Assembly: GCF_900230185.1 (NCBI RefSeq)
Contig: NZ_OCSR01000001.1
Coordinates: 2,728,001-2,792,000 of the forward strand
Reading direction: 5' to 3'
Length of the DNA: 64,000 nt
DNA from: Burkholderia sp. OK233
Lineage (GTDB): Bacteria > Pseudomonadota > Gammaproteobacteria > Burkholderiales > Burkholderiaceae
In this document: piece by piece, positions 16,661-24,999 of the stretch
How the letters are laid out: the number at the start of each line of letters is the position of its first letter
How positions within the stretch are numbered: position 1 is the stretch's first letter
Made by a program: the position numbers and the translations under genes
Notes under the pieces: generated by a model
What the model was told of the DNA's origin: nothing
Database searches by the model: none
The model's input: the letters and a program-made list of their open reading frames with translations, nothing else

Positions 16661-18379
16661 TCAGAACTTATCCCACCCCTCATCTACAGCCGCGGTCGCA
16701 AGCGCAGTAACCGGCGCAGCGGCCGTAGCTCGCGCAACGCGCTTCGGCGCAGCCGCAACCGCCACCTCGCGCCGCGGCGCCTCCCGCCGAGCAGGAGCCG
16801 CCCGAGCCACAGGTGCCGCATCCTTCACCTGAAAAAACGCCACGGCTTCATTCAACTGTTCCCCCTGGTCTTCCATCGACCGCGAAGCCGCTGCCGCCTC
16901 TTCCACCAAAGCCGCATTCTGCTGCGTGACGTTGTCCATCTGGGTAATCGCAAGATTGACCTGCTCGATCCCACGGCTTTGTTCGGTCGATGCCGCCGCG
17001 ATCTCCGACATGATGTCGGTGACTCGTGCGACTGCCTGAGTCACTTCGGTCATCGTCTTGCCCGCCTCGCCGGCAAGCGCGGACCCGTCGCGGATCTTGT
17101 CCACGGAGGTGGCGATCAGGTCCTTGATCTCCTTGGCCGCACTCGATGACCGTTGAGCGAGGCTTCTGACTTCGCTTGCCACTACCGCGAAACCCCGCCC
17201 CTGTTCACCTGCTCGCGCGGCTTCGACCGCTGCGTTCAGCGCGAGGATGTTCGTCTGGAACGCAATGCCTTCGATGATGCCCGTGATGTCCGCGATCTTC
17301 GTCGAGCTGTCGCTGATGTCGTGCATCGTGTTCACCACCTGACCGACAACCTCGCTACCCTTTTGCGCCACCGACGATGCATTCGCTGCCAGCATGCTGC
17401 CTTGCTGCGCGTTGTCGGCGTTCTGCTTAACCGTGGAGGTGAGTTCTTCCATGCTGGAAGCAGTTTCCTGCAACGAAGCAGCCTGCTGCTCGGTACGCTG
17501 GCTCAGGTCCATGTTGCCCGCCGCGATCTGACGTGCCGCGCCGGCGATGCTGGTGCTGCTGTCGCGCACCCGTCCGACTGTCACCGTCAGCCGTTCATTC
17601 ATCTCGCGCAGGGCGGTCAGCAGTTTGCTGGTTTCGTCGCGGCCCTCGACCGTGATGCGCGTGCGCAGATCGCCTTCCGACACCGTGCGCGCGACGTCGA
17701 TCGCAAAACGCAGCGGTCTGGTCACTGCGCGCGTGATCACCACGCATGCGCCGACGGCGAGCCCCAACGCGATGAGGCAGATCGCGATCAGCAGATTGCG
17801 CTGGTTTTCGTAATGCGCCGTGTACTCGTTGACCAGCTGTTCCTGGCGTGAGCGCGTGTAGTCGGCATACGTATCGGTCGCGCGAATCAGCGCGGCGAGC
17901 AGCGGCCGGCAATGCTCGTCCATCTCGACGATCGCTTCGTCCCGCTTGTTGGTGAGCGCGAGATTGACGATGTTGAGGGCAACCGGACCATAAGCCGATT
18001 CGACCCGGTTGATCTCGGCGACGAGACTGCGTGCTTTCTCCGACGTATCGGTCGCGCTAGCGATCATGTCGTTGAGCTTTTTCAGGTCGGTTTGCACGTC
18101 TTCGTGCGCGCGCGTCACATCAGCTTTCTCTACTTCAAGATCCTGGGGTTTGGTCACGAGCACAAGGTTGCGCGCCGCGATCGCTCTGCGGTCCACGGCG
18201 GTTCGAACCTGCACCGCCATATCGGCGCGTGCGTTGATGCCGTGGACGAAGTTGGAAAACCCATCGGTGGAATCGCTCAGCGCCTTCAGGGAAAGGCCAG
18301 AAACCGCAACGACAATGAGCGACAGCATGCCGAAGCCGGCAATGAGCTTGGTCTTGATGGTGAGGTTTTTGAGTGTCAC
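16661..18379 (-). CDS. Methyl-accepting chemotaxis protein (four-helix-bundle sensor)
   Basis: 572 aa, GTG start with GGAG upstream. Transmembrane helix 1 is [21 protein letters not shown] four-helix-bundle periplasmic domain extends to about residue 190. Helix 2 is [25 protein letters not shown] domain and the signalling domain follow, with the highly conserved hairpin [20 protein letters not shown] and [20 protein letters not shown]. The C-terminus is an Ala/Arg-rich tail ending VDEGWDKF, with no NWETF-type CheR/CheB pentapeptide, so adaptation may depend on other receptors. No chemotaxis kinase genes are adjacent. The ligand is unknown. Confidence 0.95.
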   Translation of the reverse strand: MTLKNLTIKTKLIAGFGMLSLIVVAVSGLSLKALSDSTDGFSNFVHGINARADMAVQVRTAVDRRAIAARNLVLVTKPQDLEVEKADVTRAHEDVQTDLKKLNDMIASATDTSEKARSLVAEINRVESAYGPVALNIVNLALTNKRDEAIVEMDEHCRPLLAALIRATDTYADYTRSRQEQLVNEYTAHYENQRNLLIAICLIALGLAVGACVVITRAVTRPLRFAIDVARTVSEGDLRTRITVEGRDETSKLLTALREMNERLTVTVGRVRDSSTSIAGAARQIAAGNMDLSQRTEQQAASLQETASSMEELTSTVKQNADNAQQGSMLAANASSVAQKGSEVVGQVVNTMHDISDSSTKIADITGIIEGIAFQTNILALNAAVEAARAGEQGRGFAVVASEVRSLAQRSSSAAKEIKDLIATSVDKIRDGSALAGEAGKTMTEVTQAVARVTDIMSEIAAASTEQSRGIEQVNLAITQMDNVTQQNAALVEEAAAASRSMEDQGEQLNEAVAFFQVKDAAPVARAAPARREAPRREVAVAAAPKRVARATAAAPVTALATAAVDEGWDKF

Positions 18380-18843
18380 GATTTTTTATTCTCCAATTAC
18401 GAAACGTTAAAGCGTTCGCAATGGACTCTCAGGTCCGGGCATGGGAGCGTCTATCTGGCTGCCAATCTTCGCGACAGCCCCGCGCGGTTTACCCTTCGTG
18501 CCCTCCCTCCGACGCATCCCTGAAGCGCGTCGAACGTCAGGCGGTAAATGGGTATCCCATTTACTGGTTGTCGGATCGGGATCTTACATACTTAAGAAAT
18601 CTCGGGTATTCCTCTGCCAAGCTTGCGTACGATGCGCGAAGAAGACATCGTTTTCTGTTGATTTGAATATATTTAGGCGCATGATGACAACATTAACCTT
18701 ACATATTCATTCCATTTTTCGCCGGTGTACGGGCAAATGATCTGCTGGCGAGCATCGGGCAATAAAAATGGCTTGAACAAGCGCTCATCTATGGATATGA
18801 TTGAGCAATCACTCATTAATTGTTTGTAGTCGAAGCGAACCGT
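18380..18843. promoter_or_regulatory. Intergenic region with palindromes between divergent MCP and TetR genes
   Basis: No gene is supported in these 464 bp. It is AT-richer than the flanks. A perfect 9-bp inverted repeat GTAAATGGG-TAT-CCCATTTAC lies at 18544-18564, a candidate operator for either direction. A second site, for the TetR protein, is listed separately. Confidence 0.45.
18802..18815 (+). promoter_or_regulatory. Putative TetR operator upstream of its own gene
   Basis: TGAG-CAATCA-CTCA lies 28 bp before the tetR start. It shares the TGAG/CTCA arms with the palindrome at 19433-19452 in front of the first reductase gene, suggesting autoregulation. Confidence 0.5.
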
Positions 18844-19416
18844 ATGGCCCGTCCGAAAAGCGAAGACAAACGCAACGCCATCCTTGCCGCAGCGGCTGAG
18901 GTCATTGCCGAGCAGGGTTTGGGGGCACCCACCGCGCGCATCGCAAAAGTCGCGGGCGTGGCTGAAGGAACGCTGTTCACGTACTTCGACAATAAAGACG
19001 AGTTGCTGAACCAGCTCTACCTCGACATCAAGGCGGAGCTGCGCGAAGTGATGATGACGACCTATCCGAAACAGGCCAGCGTGCGCGAGCGCATCCAGCA
19101 CGTGTGGAACAGGTTTGTCGACTGGGGCGTGGCGCAACCGCAAAAACGCCGGGCAATGGCGCAACTGTCGGTGTCGGAGCGTCTGAGCGACTGCACGCGT
19201 GCAACTGGCATGGAGTCCTTCGCAGATATCAACGCAATGATTCAGGCAAGCGTGGCGAGCGGCGCTTTGCGTGATCATCCGCCGGCTTTCCTGTCGGCAA
19301 TCATGGCGGCATTGGCCGAAACCACCATGGATTTCATCGCTCGCGAACCGGCCAACGCCGACCGTTATCGCAAGGCCGGCTTTGAGGCGTTCTGGCACGC
19401 GATTGCTCAGAACTAA
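18844..19416 (+). CDS. TetR-family repressor
   Basis: 190 aa from ATG 18844 (MARPKSEDKRNAILAAAAEV). The frame opens at a TTG at 18820, but the family N-terminus begins here. The helix-turn-helix reads APTARIAKVAGVAEGTLFTY followed by FDNKDELLNQLY. The C-terminal ligand domain is about 140 residues (TetR_C type), with MAQLSVSERLSDCT in the middle. It precedes three oxidoreductase genes on the same strand, and matching palindromes occur before both transcription units. It probably represses itself and the reductases until a small electrophile or aldehyde binds (inference). Confidence 0.93.
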   Translation: MARPKSEDKRNAILAAAAEVIAEQGLGAPTARIAKVAGVAEGTLFTYFDNKDELLNQLYLDIKAELREVMMTTYPKQASVRERIQHVWNRFVDWGVAQPQKRRAMAQLSVSERLSDCTRATGMESFADINAMIQASVASGALRDHPPAFLSAIMAALAETTMDFIAREPANADRYRKAGFEAFWHAIAQN

Positions 19417-19432
19417 ATTTTTTGTCTTATTA

Positions 19433-19452
19433 ATGAGCGCTTGCATGCTCAT
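19433..19452 (+). promoter_or_regulatory. Putative TetR operator before the SDR operon
   Basis: ATGAGC-GCTTGCAT-GCTCAT is a perfect 6-bp inverted repeat 21 bp before the SDR start, so a bound repressor would overlap the promoter or leader. Related to the site at 18802. Confidence 0.6.
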
Positions 19453-19472
19453 TTAAATGTAAGGAGCACACT

Positions 19473-20348
19473 ATGTCGAAGGTCTGGTTGGTTACGGGAA
19501 GTGCCCGTGGGCTTGGGCGCGAAATTGTCGAAACGGCGTTGCGTGCCGGTGAGCGGGTGGTTGCTACGGCGCGCGATCCGCATCAGTTGGCAGATCTGCT
19601 GACACGCTACGGCGAGCAGGTTCGCGCGGTCGCGCTGGATGTCACGGATCCGGCAGCGGCGCGCGAGGCTGTGCAGGCCGCAGTCGATGCTTTCGGCCGG
19701 CTCGATGTGGTCGTCAACAACGCGGGCTTCGGCCATCTGGCGCCGTTCGAGCAAACCACGGAGGACGATTTCCGTGCGCAGATCGACACCAACTTCTATG
19801 GTGTGGTTAACGTCACGCGTGCGGCGCTTCCGGTGCTGCGGAAACAGCGCGCCGGCCACGTGATCCAGATTTCGTCGGTGGGTGGCCGTGTCGGGATCGC
19901 GGGTTTGAGCGCGTATCAGGCCGCGAAGTGGGCGGTCGGCGGGTTCACCGAGGTGATCAGTCAGGAACTCGCACCGTTCGGCGTCCACGTCACTGCGCTC
20001 GAGCCAGGCGGCATGAAAACAGAATGGGGTACTGGGGCGATGGGTGAGGCGCCGGCGTTGCTGCCGGACTATGTGCCGTCGGTCGGCGCCATCACGGATA
20101 TGCTGTCCCAGTACGTCGGCCATGAAACTGGCGATCCCGCAAAGGTTGCGCAAGTGGTGCTGAAGCTCGCGTATCACGATTCGTTGCCGGCGCATCTCCT
20201 GCTCGGTAGCGACGCATTGCATTTCGCCGGCGAAGGTGACAAGGCGCGCGCTGCCGCCGCCGAAGCGTGGCGAGCGGTCAGCGCGGCCACCGATTTCTCC
20301 GCGCCAACGCCGCTGCCGGCCTTTCCGGGTGCACCGGCGAAAGCCTGA
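19473..20348 (+). CDS. Short-chain dehydrogenase/reductase
   Basis: 291 aa. The classical SDR layout is present: nucleotide loop VTGSARGLGREIVETAL (TGxxxGxG), NNAG at about residue 88, catalytic Ser in QISSVGG and YQAAK with Tyr/Lys. The Arg residues after beta-2 (VVATARDPHQL) suggest NADPH. Members with this sequence pattern are annotated as general aldehyde/ketone reductases; the substrate here is unknown. ATG 19473 has AAGGAG 6 nt upstream. It is the first gene of a three-gene run, with a 47-bp gap to the second SDR. Confidence 0.93.
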   Translation: MSKVWLVTGSARGLGREIVETALRAGERVVATARDPHQLADLLTRYGEQVRAVALDVTDPAAAREAVQAAVDAFGRLDVVVNNAGFGHLAPFEQTTEDDFRAQIDTNFYGVVNVTRAALPVLRKQRAGHVIQISSVGGRVGIAGLSAYQAAKWAVGGFTEVISQELAPFGVHVTALEPGGMKTEWGTGAMGEAPALLPDYVPSVGAITDMLSQYVGHETGDPAKVAQVVLKLAYHDSLPAHLLLGSDALHFAGEGDKARAAAAEAWRAVSAATDFSAPTPLPAFPGAPAKA

Positions 20349-20395
20349 GCGCGCATACAGGCAACTGGGTAACGGGCAACCTGAGGACGAGCGAC

Positions 20396-21346
20396 ATGGC
20401 AAATTGGACCACTGCGGACATTCCGCGTCAGACCGGCCGCCTGGCGGTCATCACCGGCGCAACCGGCGGCCTGGGTTTCGAGACGGCGCTTGCGCTAGCC
20501 GGTGCGGGCGCAGACGTCGTATTGACCGGACGCAACGCGCAAAAAGGGCAGGCGGCGCTCGATGCGATTCGCGCGCAGTATCCGGCCGCTTCGATCCGTT
20601 ACGCGCATCTCGATCTGGCGAGCCTCGCTTCCGTGCGACAGTTCGCCGAACAGTTCGCGGCTGAGCACGCCGCACTCGATCTGCTGATCAACAATGCGGG
20701 CGTGATGATGCCGCAGAAGCGGCAAACGACCCCGGACGGTTTCGAGCTGCAATTCGGCACCAACTATCTCGGTCACTTCGCGCTGACCGAGCGCTTGCTG
20801 CCGATCTTGCGCGCGGGCCGGCAGCCGCGCGTCGTCAACTTGAGCAGCCTCGCGCACCGGACCGGCGGCGCGATTCATTTCGACGATCTGCAATCGCAGC
20901 GCAGCTATAAACCGATGTCGTCGTACGCGCAGTCGAAACTGGCGATGCTGATGTTCGCGCTGGAGTTGCAACGCCGTAGCGACGCGAACGGCTGGGGGCT
21001 GCTGAGCAACGCGGCGCATCCGGGTTACGCGCGTACCGCTCTGATCGCCAACGGGCCGGGCGACGACACCTTGCTGCAAATGGTCAATCGTCTGACGTTC
21101 GAGCCGCTGGCCAGTCAATCAGCCGCGGACGGCGCGTTGCCGACGCTGTTCGCCGCGACGGCGCCGGGGGCCAAGCCCGGCGGCTACTACGGACCGAGCG
21201 GCTGGTTCGAGTTGAAGGGGCCGCCGGGCGACGCTCAGATCGCCCGCCACGCTCAGGACAAAGCGGTCGCCGCCCGCTTGTGGGACATATCCGAAGGTTT
21301 GACCAATGCGCGTTGGCCGAGCGCGATCATGGAGCACGCATCATGA
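20396..21346 (+). CDS. Short-chain dehydrogenase (protochlorophyllide-reductase/retinol-dehydrogenase-like)
   Basis: 316 aa from ATG 20396 (MANWTTADIPRQTGRLAVIT). An earlier GTG at 20267 lies inside the previous gene. Motifs: TGATGGLGFETALALAGAGA, NNAGVMMPQKRQT, a Ser in VVNLSSLAHR and YAQSKLAML as the Tyr-Lys pair. GYYGPSGWFELKGPPG near the C-terminus is typical of the actinobacterial/proteobacterial retinol-dehydrogenase-like group. It overlaps the next gene by 4 bp (ATGA). It is likely co-regulated by TetR. Confidence 0.93.
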   Translation: MANWTTADIPRQTGRLAVITGATGGLGFETALALAGAGADVVLTGRNAQKGQAALDAIRAQYPAASIRYAHLDLASLASVRQFAEQFAAEHAALDLLINNAGVMMPQKRQTTPDGFELQFGTNYLGHFALTERLLPILRAGRQPRVVNLSSLAHRTGGAIHFDDLQSQRSYKPMSSYAQSKLAMLMFALELQRRSDANGWGLLSNAAHPGYARTALIANGPGDDTLLQMVNRLTFEPLASQSAADGALPTLFAATAPGAKPGGYYGPSGWFELKGPPGDAQIARHAQDKAVAARLWDISEGLTNARWPSAIMEHAS

Positions 21347-22044
21347 AGGTTCTGATATTCGGCGCGACCGGCATGGTCGGGCAGGGCGTATTGCGCGAAT
21401 GCCTGCGCGCTCCTGACGTCGAGGTGGTCCAGACGGTTGGCCGCACCCGCACCGGCCAGCTCGATCCGCGTCTGAACGAACTGATTCAGCCGGACCTGAT
21501 GGACTATCAGGCGGTGGAGGAGTCGCTGAAGGGTTTCGATGCATGCTTTTTCTGTCTGGGCGTCTCGTCGGCAGCCCTGCAGGAGGCCGAGTATGCGCGC
21601 CTCACCTATGACCTGACGCTGGCCGCTGCGCAGACGCTTGCCCGTCTCAATCCGCAGATGACTTTCGTCTATGTGTCGGGCGCGGGCACCGACAGCACTG
21701 AACACGGCCGCACCATGTGGGCGCGGGTCAAGGGCAGGACGGAGAATGCGCTGCTACGGCTGCCGTTCAAGGCCGTCTACCTGTTCCGGCCCGGCGTGAT
21801 CGAGCCGCTGAACGGCGCCGTTTCGAAAACTCGCTCGTACCGTTTGTTCTATACGGTGGCGAGGCCGCTTCTGTCGACGCTGCGCGCGCTGTTTCCCAAC
21901 CACATTCTGAGCACCGAAGACATCGGCCAGGCAATGCTGGAGGTCGCGCGCCATGGCGCCGCCAAAGCGGTGCTCGAGGTCGCTGATATCCGGGCGCTCA
22001 GCCGCGCCGCATCCGAGCCGGCGCTCGATCTGCACGCGGGCTGA
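21343..22044 (+). CDS. NAD(P)-binding epimerase-like protein (NmrA/HTATIP2-like)
   Basis: 233 aa from ATG 21343, which overlaps the previous stop. An atypical-SDR Rossmann start MKVLIFGATGMVGQGVLREC is followed by DACFFCLGVSSAALQEAEYA and TFVYVSGAGTDSTEHGRTMW. The family resembles human TIP30/HTATIP2, with a YxxxK-like active site replaced by WARVKGRTE. FRPGVIEPLNGAVSKTRSYR is a further conserved block. It has no clear substrate. It closes the TetR-controlled operon and is followed by a long GC-rich hairpin. Confidence 0.9.
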   Translation: MKVLIFGATGMVGQGVLRECLRAPDVEVVQTVGRTRTGQLDPRLNELIQPDLMDYQAVEESLKGFDACFFCLGVSSAALQEAEYARLTYDLTLAAAQTLARLNPQMTFVYVSGAGTDSTEHGRTMWARVKGRTENALLRLPFKAVYLFRPGVIEPLNGAVSKTRSYRLFYTVARPLLSTLRALFPNHILSTEDIGQAMLEVARHGAAKAVLEVADIRALSRAASEPALDLHAG

Positions 22045-22059
22045 GCGTCCGGATGGGGT

Positions 22060-22093
22060 GACGTCCGCGGGCCGCGCGGCGGCCCGCGACGTC
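22060..22093 (+). terminator. Strong GC hairpin after the reductase operon
   Basis: GACGTC and GCGGGCCGC pair with GCGGCCCGC and GACGTC around GCG. There is no T-run, so termination is inferred from position only. Confidence 0.45.
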
Positions 22094-22252
22094 CTGTAGT
22101 CGAAAAATTTCGCTTAATCCGCCAAAAACCGGTCTTTTCCCTCATTCGACGCGCCTCAGCGTCTGGTAGGCTACCGTTTCACGAGACGCGCCTTCCGGAC
22201 GCGCCAGATTTCTCCACGCGCGTAGGCCAGCGCATGCTCGAATGAAACGCTC

Positions 22253-23764
22253 ATGGTGACGCGCCGACCGAACATCGTGATTGCCATCAGTATCGTGCTG
22301 GCCAGCGCGATCCTTGCGATCGCGGTGTGGGTATTGGCGCAGATGCGCGACGATGCGCTGCGGCGCGCACAGGATTCGGTCTTCAACGTCTCGCTGCTGG
22401 TCGAGCGCGACGTGTCACGCAATCTCGAGATCTATGATCTGTCGCTGCGGGCCGTCATTGAAGGCCTGAAACAACCCGGCGTGCTGGACTTGCCGCCGGC
22501 GATCCGCCAGATGGTGCTGTTCGACGGCTCCGCCAGCGCAAAAGACCTGGGTTCGATTCTCGTACTCGACACGGCCGGCAACATCGTCTTCGATTCGCAA
22601 TCCACGCCTCCGCGCGCGTTCAATCTCGCCGAGCGTGATTACTTCCGCGTTCAGCGCGACTCTCCCAATGTCGGCCTGTATGTCAGCCATCCGTTCATAC
22701 CCAAGGTACACGGCAAGGAAGTGAGCATTGCGTTGAGCCGCCGTATCTCGCGGCCGGACGGCAGCTTCGGCGGCGTGGTGGTCGGCACGATGCGCCTTAC
22801 TTACTTCAGGCATCTTTTCGCCGGCATGAATCTCGGCGCGGGCGGCTCGATGGCGCTGATGCTGAGCGACGGCACGATGCTGATGCGGCGCCCCTACGAT
22901 CCGAAAATCATCGGCCGGAGTTTGACTGGCACCGCGAACTATTCACGCTTCCTCCTGCAGCCGAGCGGGGACTTCTTCGGCACGGCGGCGATCGACGGTG
23001 TCGAGCGCTGGTACGCGTTCCGCCATATCGATATGTATCCGCTGATTCTCGACGTGGCGCTCTCTACGCACGATATCTACGTGGAGTGGCGGCATCGCGC
23101 GTGGATTATCGGCTCGCTGATCGCGGCGCTCGACGTGGTGATCATTGCGCTCGCTCTCCTGTTCTCGCAGCAACTGCGGCAGCGCCGCGCGGCCGAAGAA
23201 GAGTTGCGCGTGCTCGCTCGTACCGACGGGTTGACCGGCCTGAACAATCGCCGCACGTTCGAGGAACACGCGGAGGACGAGTGGCGCCGCGCGCAACGTA
23301 ACGGCTGGCCGTTGTCGATGCTGCTGATCGATGTCGACACGTTCAAGGGCTTCAACGATCTATACGGCCACTCGGCCGGCGACGATGCGCTCATCGCCGT
23401 GGCACGCTGCATCGGGCAGAGCGTGCGGCGCCCGGGCGATACCGCTGCGCGCTATGGCGGCGAAGAATTCGCCGTGCTCTTGCCGGATACCGACGAAGCC
23501 GGGGCGGCGACCATCGCCGAGAAAATTCGCGCCGCGGTTCAGGCGCTCGAACTTCGCCATGTCGCGAGCTCGCACCATGTGCTGACCATCAGCATCGGCA
23601 TTGCGTGTACCAGCCGCCAGGTATTCGCGACGAGCCGCGCACTCGCCATCGCCGCGGACGAGGCCCTCTACGAGGCCAAGGACGCCGGCCGCAACCGCGT
23701 GCTTTGCTATCCGGTCGCGGCGCGGGCGGATCGGCGGAGTGCCGTGGCGTCGCCGGCGCAGTGA
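22253..23764 (+). CDS. Membrane diguanylate cyclase (dCache-GGDEF)
   Basis: 503 aa. Transmembrane helix 1 is IVIAISIVLASAILAIAVWV. A double-Cache periplasmic sensor spans residues about 40-275, with FNLAERDYFRVQRDSPNVGL and GSFGGVVVGTMR as typical Cache blocks. Helix 2 is IIGSLIAALDVVIIALALLF. The GGDEF domain begins DGLTGLNNRRTFEEH. The active loop is RYGGEEFAVLLPDTD (GGEEF, catalytically competent). An RxxD product-inhibition site (RPGD) sits five residues before it, so the enzyme should make c-di-GMP with feedback control. The gene is monocistronic. The sensed molecule is unknown. Confidence 0.95.
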   Translation: MVTRRPNIVIAISIVLASAILAIAVWVLAQMRDDALRRAQDSVFNVSLLVERDVSRNLEIYDLSLRAVIEGLKQPGVLDLPPAIRQMVLFDGSASAKDLGSILVLDTAGNIVFDSQSTPPRAFNLAERDYFRVQRDSPNVGLYVSHPFIPKVHGKEVSIALSRRISRPDGSFGGVVVGTMRLTYFRHLFAGMNLGAGGSMALMLSDGTMLMRRPYDPKIIGRSLTGTANYSRFLLQPSGDFFGTAAIDGVERWYAFRHIDMYPLILDVALSTHDIYVEWRHRAWIIGSLIAALDVVIIALALLFSQQLRQRRAAEEELRVLARTDGLTGLNNRRTFEEHAEDEWRRAQRNGWPLSMLLIDVDTFKGFNDLYGHSAGDDALIAVARCIGQSVRRPGDTAARYGGEEFAVLLPDTDEAGAATIAEKIRAAVQALELRHVASSHHVLTISIGIACTSRQVFATSRALAIAADEALYEAKDAGRNRVLCYPVAARADRRSAVASPAQ

Positions 23765-23867
23765 GGCAGGACAATTTCACAGGCGTGCCGGTCCGCGGAT
23801 CGCGCCGAGTTCGAGCAGAGGGGCAGCGCTGATCTCTGCGGAACTTGCCGGTGCGCTGTCTTGAATA

Positions 23868-23914
23868 ATTATACCCGGGTAATATGTTGCGTTTAATTTA
23901 TACCCGGATATAAT
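23868..23914 (+). promoter_or_regulatory. Two TATACCCGG palindromic operator-like sites upstream of the DUF2239 gene
   Basis: Site 1 (23868-23885) ATTATACCCGGGTAATAT is nearly a perfect palindrome. Site 2 (23896-23914) contains TTATACCCGGATATAA. Their centres lie about 28 bp apart, close to three helical turns, and 30-75 bp before the ATG at 23944. The regulator is not encoded nearby. Confidence 0.6.
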
Positions 23915-23943
23915 TCGACAAATTCATCTTTCTGGAGTTTGTC

Positions 23944-24558
23944 ATGACCCCCCACCCTACAACCTGTACCGCCTTCGAGGGGCACCGCCGTATCGCCTCG
24001 GGCCCCGTGTCCGAGGTGGCGCTCGCTGTACGCGAAGTGCTGGCGCGCGGTGAACAGGCCCCCGTGCTGATTTTCGACGACGTCACGAGTCGCCCGGTCG
24101 AGTTTGATTTGCGCGGCACGCCTGAAGAGATACTGGCGCGGCTGGCAAGCGAGCCGCCCGGCGAACAACCCGCATCAACCGCCGACGCTGGGGAAGACAG
24201 CACCCCGCGCGGCCGCGGCCGGCCCAAGCTCGGTGTGGTGGCGAGAGAGGTCACGTTACTGCCGCGTCATTGGGATTGGCTCAATGGGCAATCGGGTGGC
24301 GCTTCGGTCGCGCTGCGCAAGCTGGTCGACGCGGCGCGGCTCGCGGGCGAGGACAAGGACCGCAAACGCGCAGTGCAAGAAGCGGTGTATCGCTTCATGA
24401 CCGCGATCGCCGGCAATCTGCCTGATTACGAAGATGCGACGCGCGCGCTTTATGCCGACGATCGGGCTCGGTTTGACGGCATCGTCGCGGCATGGCCGGA
24501 GGATGTGCGCAATCACACGCTGCGCCTTGCTGATGGTGCGCTCGTCACGCATCTGTAA
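23944..24558 (+). CDS. DUF2239 family protein
   Basis: 204 aa. Residues 1-70 read CTAFEGHRRIASGPVSEVAL then APVLIFDDVTSRPVEFDLRG, and the C-terminal part has EVTLLPRHWDWLNGQSGGAS followed by VALRKLVDAARL and YRFMTAIAGNLPDYEDATRA. These are the conserved blocks of DUF2239, a family of about 200 aa with no known activity. A charged linker with GRGRPK, a DNA-minor-groove AT-hook-like motif, connects the halves. The gene is monocistronic with paired palindromes in its leader, so it is probably tightly regulated. SD TCTGGAG precedes the ATG. Confidence 0.85.
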   Translation: MTPHPTTCTAFEGHRRIASGPVSEVALAVREVLARGEQAPVLIFDDVTSRPVEFDLRGTPEEILARLASEPPGEQPASTADAGEDSTPRGRGRPKLGVVAREVTLLPRHWDWLNGQSGGASVALRKLVDAARLAGEDKDRKRAVQEAVYRFMTAIAGNLPDYEDATRALYADDRARFDGIVAAWPEDVRNHTLRLADGALVTHL

Positions 24559-24632
24559 ATTCAACCGCGCATCAAACGTGTCGAACGCGTCGAGCGCACT
24601 GGCGAGTGCGCCCGACAACGAAACGTATAGAC

Positions 24633-24668
24633 AAAAAAAAACCGCTCACGCCGGGGAGCGTGAGCGGT
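24633..24668 (-). terminator. Rho-independent terminator oriented for reverse-strand transcription
   Basis: ACCGCTCACGC (24641-24651) pairs with GCGTGAGCGGT (24658-24668) over 11 bp, loop CGGGGA. On the reverse strand the stem is followed by nine Ts. No protein gene on that strand ends here, so it implies an unannotated reverse transcript. Confidence 0.7.
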
Positions 24669-24999
24669 AAGTCGGAGAGTTACAACAACATCGCGTGCGC
24701 TCATGGGGGAGAACGCAACAAACAAAGTCTAAAAGCCCGGCTCATCCCCAAATATCAGACAAATCCCAATCATCATCGCGCCGACATGCAAAGCACGTTG
24801 ACGTAGCGATCCGGCCCTGTGTTCCGGGCATTCCTTACATCATCCTGTCCCGGTTATGCCCGCCATTTATCGCATCAAGTCTCTGTTACGCACGCCGTAA
24901 AAGAGGTGGGAGCGTCGCCACGTATCTGAAAAATGGCGAAATGTTTTGCCATGGCGCAGCGACGCGAGCGTCCCCTTAGGACTTATGAAGGATGGTGAG
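24669..24999. other. Gene-free leader before the second chemoreceptor
   Basis: 331 bp with no supported ORF. It may host the promoter of the chemoreceptor on the forward strand and, on the reverse strand, a small RNA ending at the terminator at 24633-24668 (inference). Confidence 0.3.
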
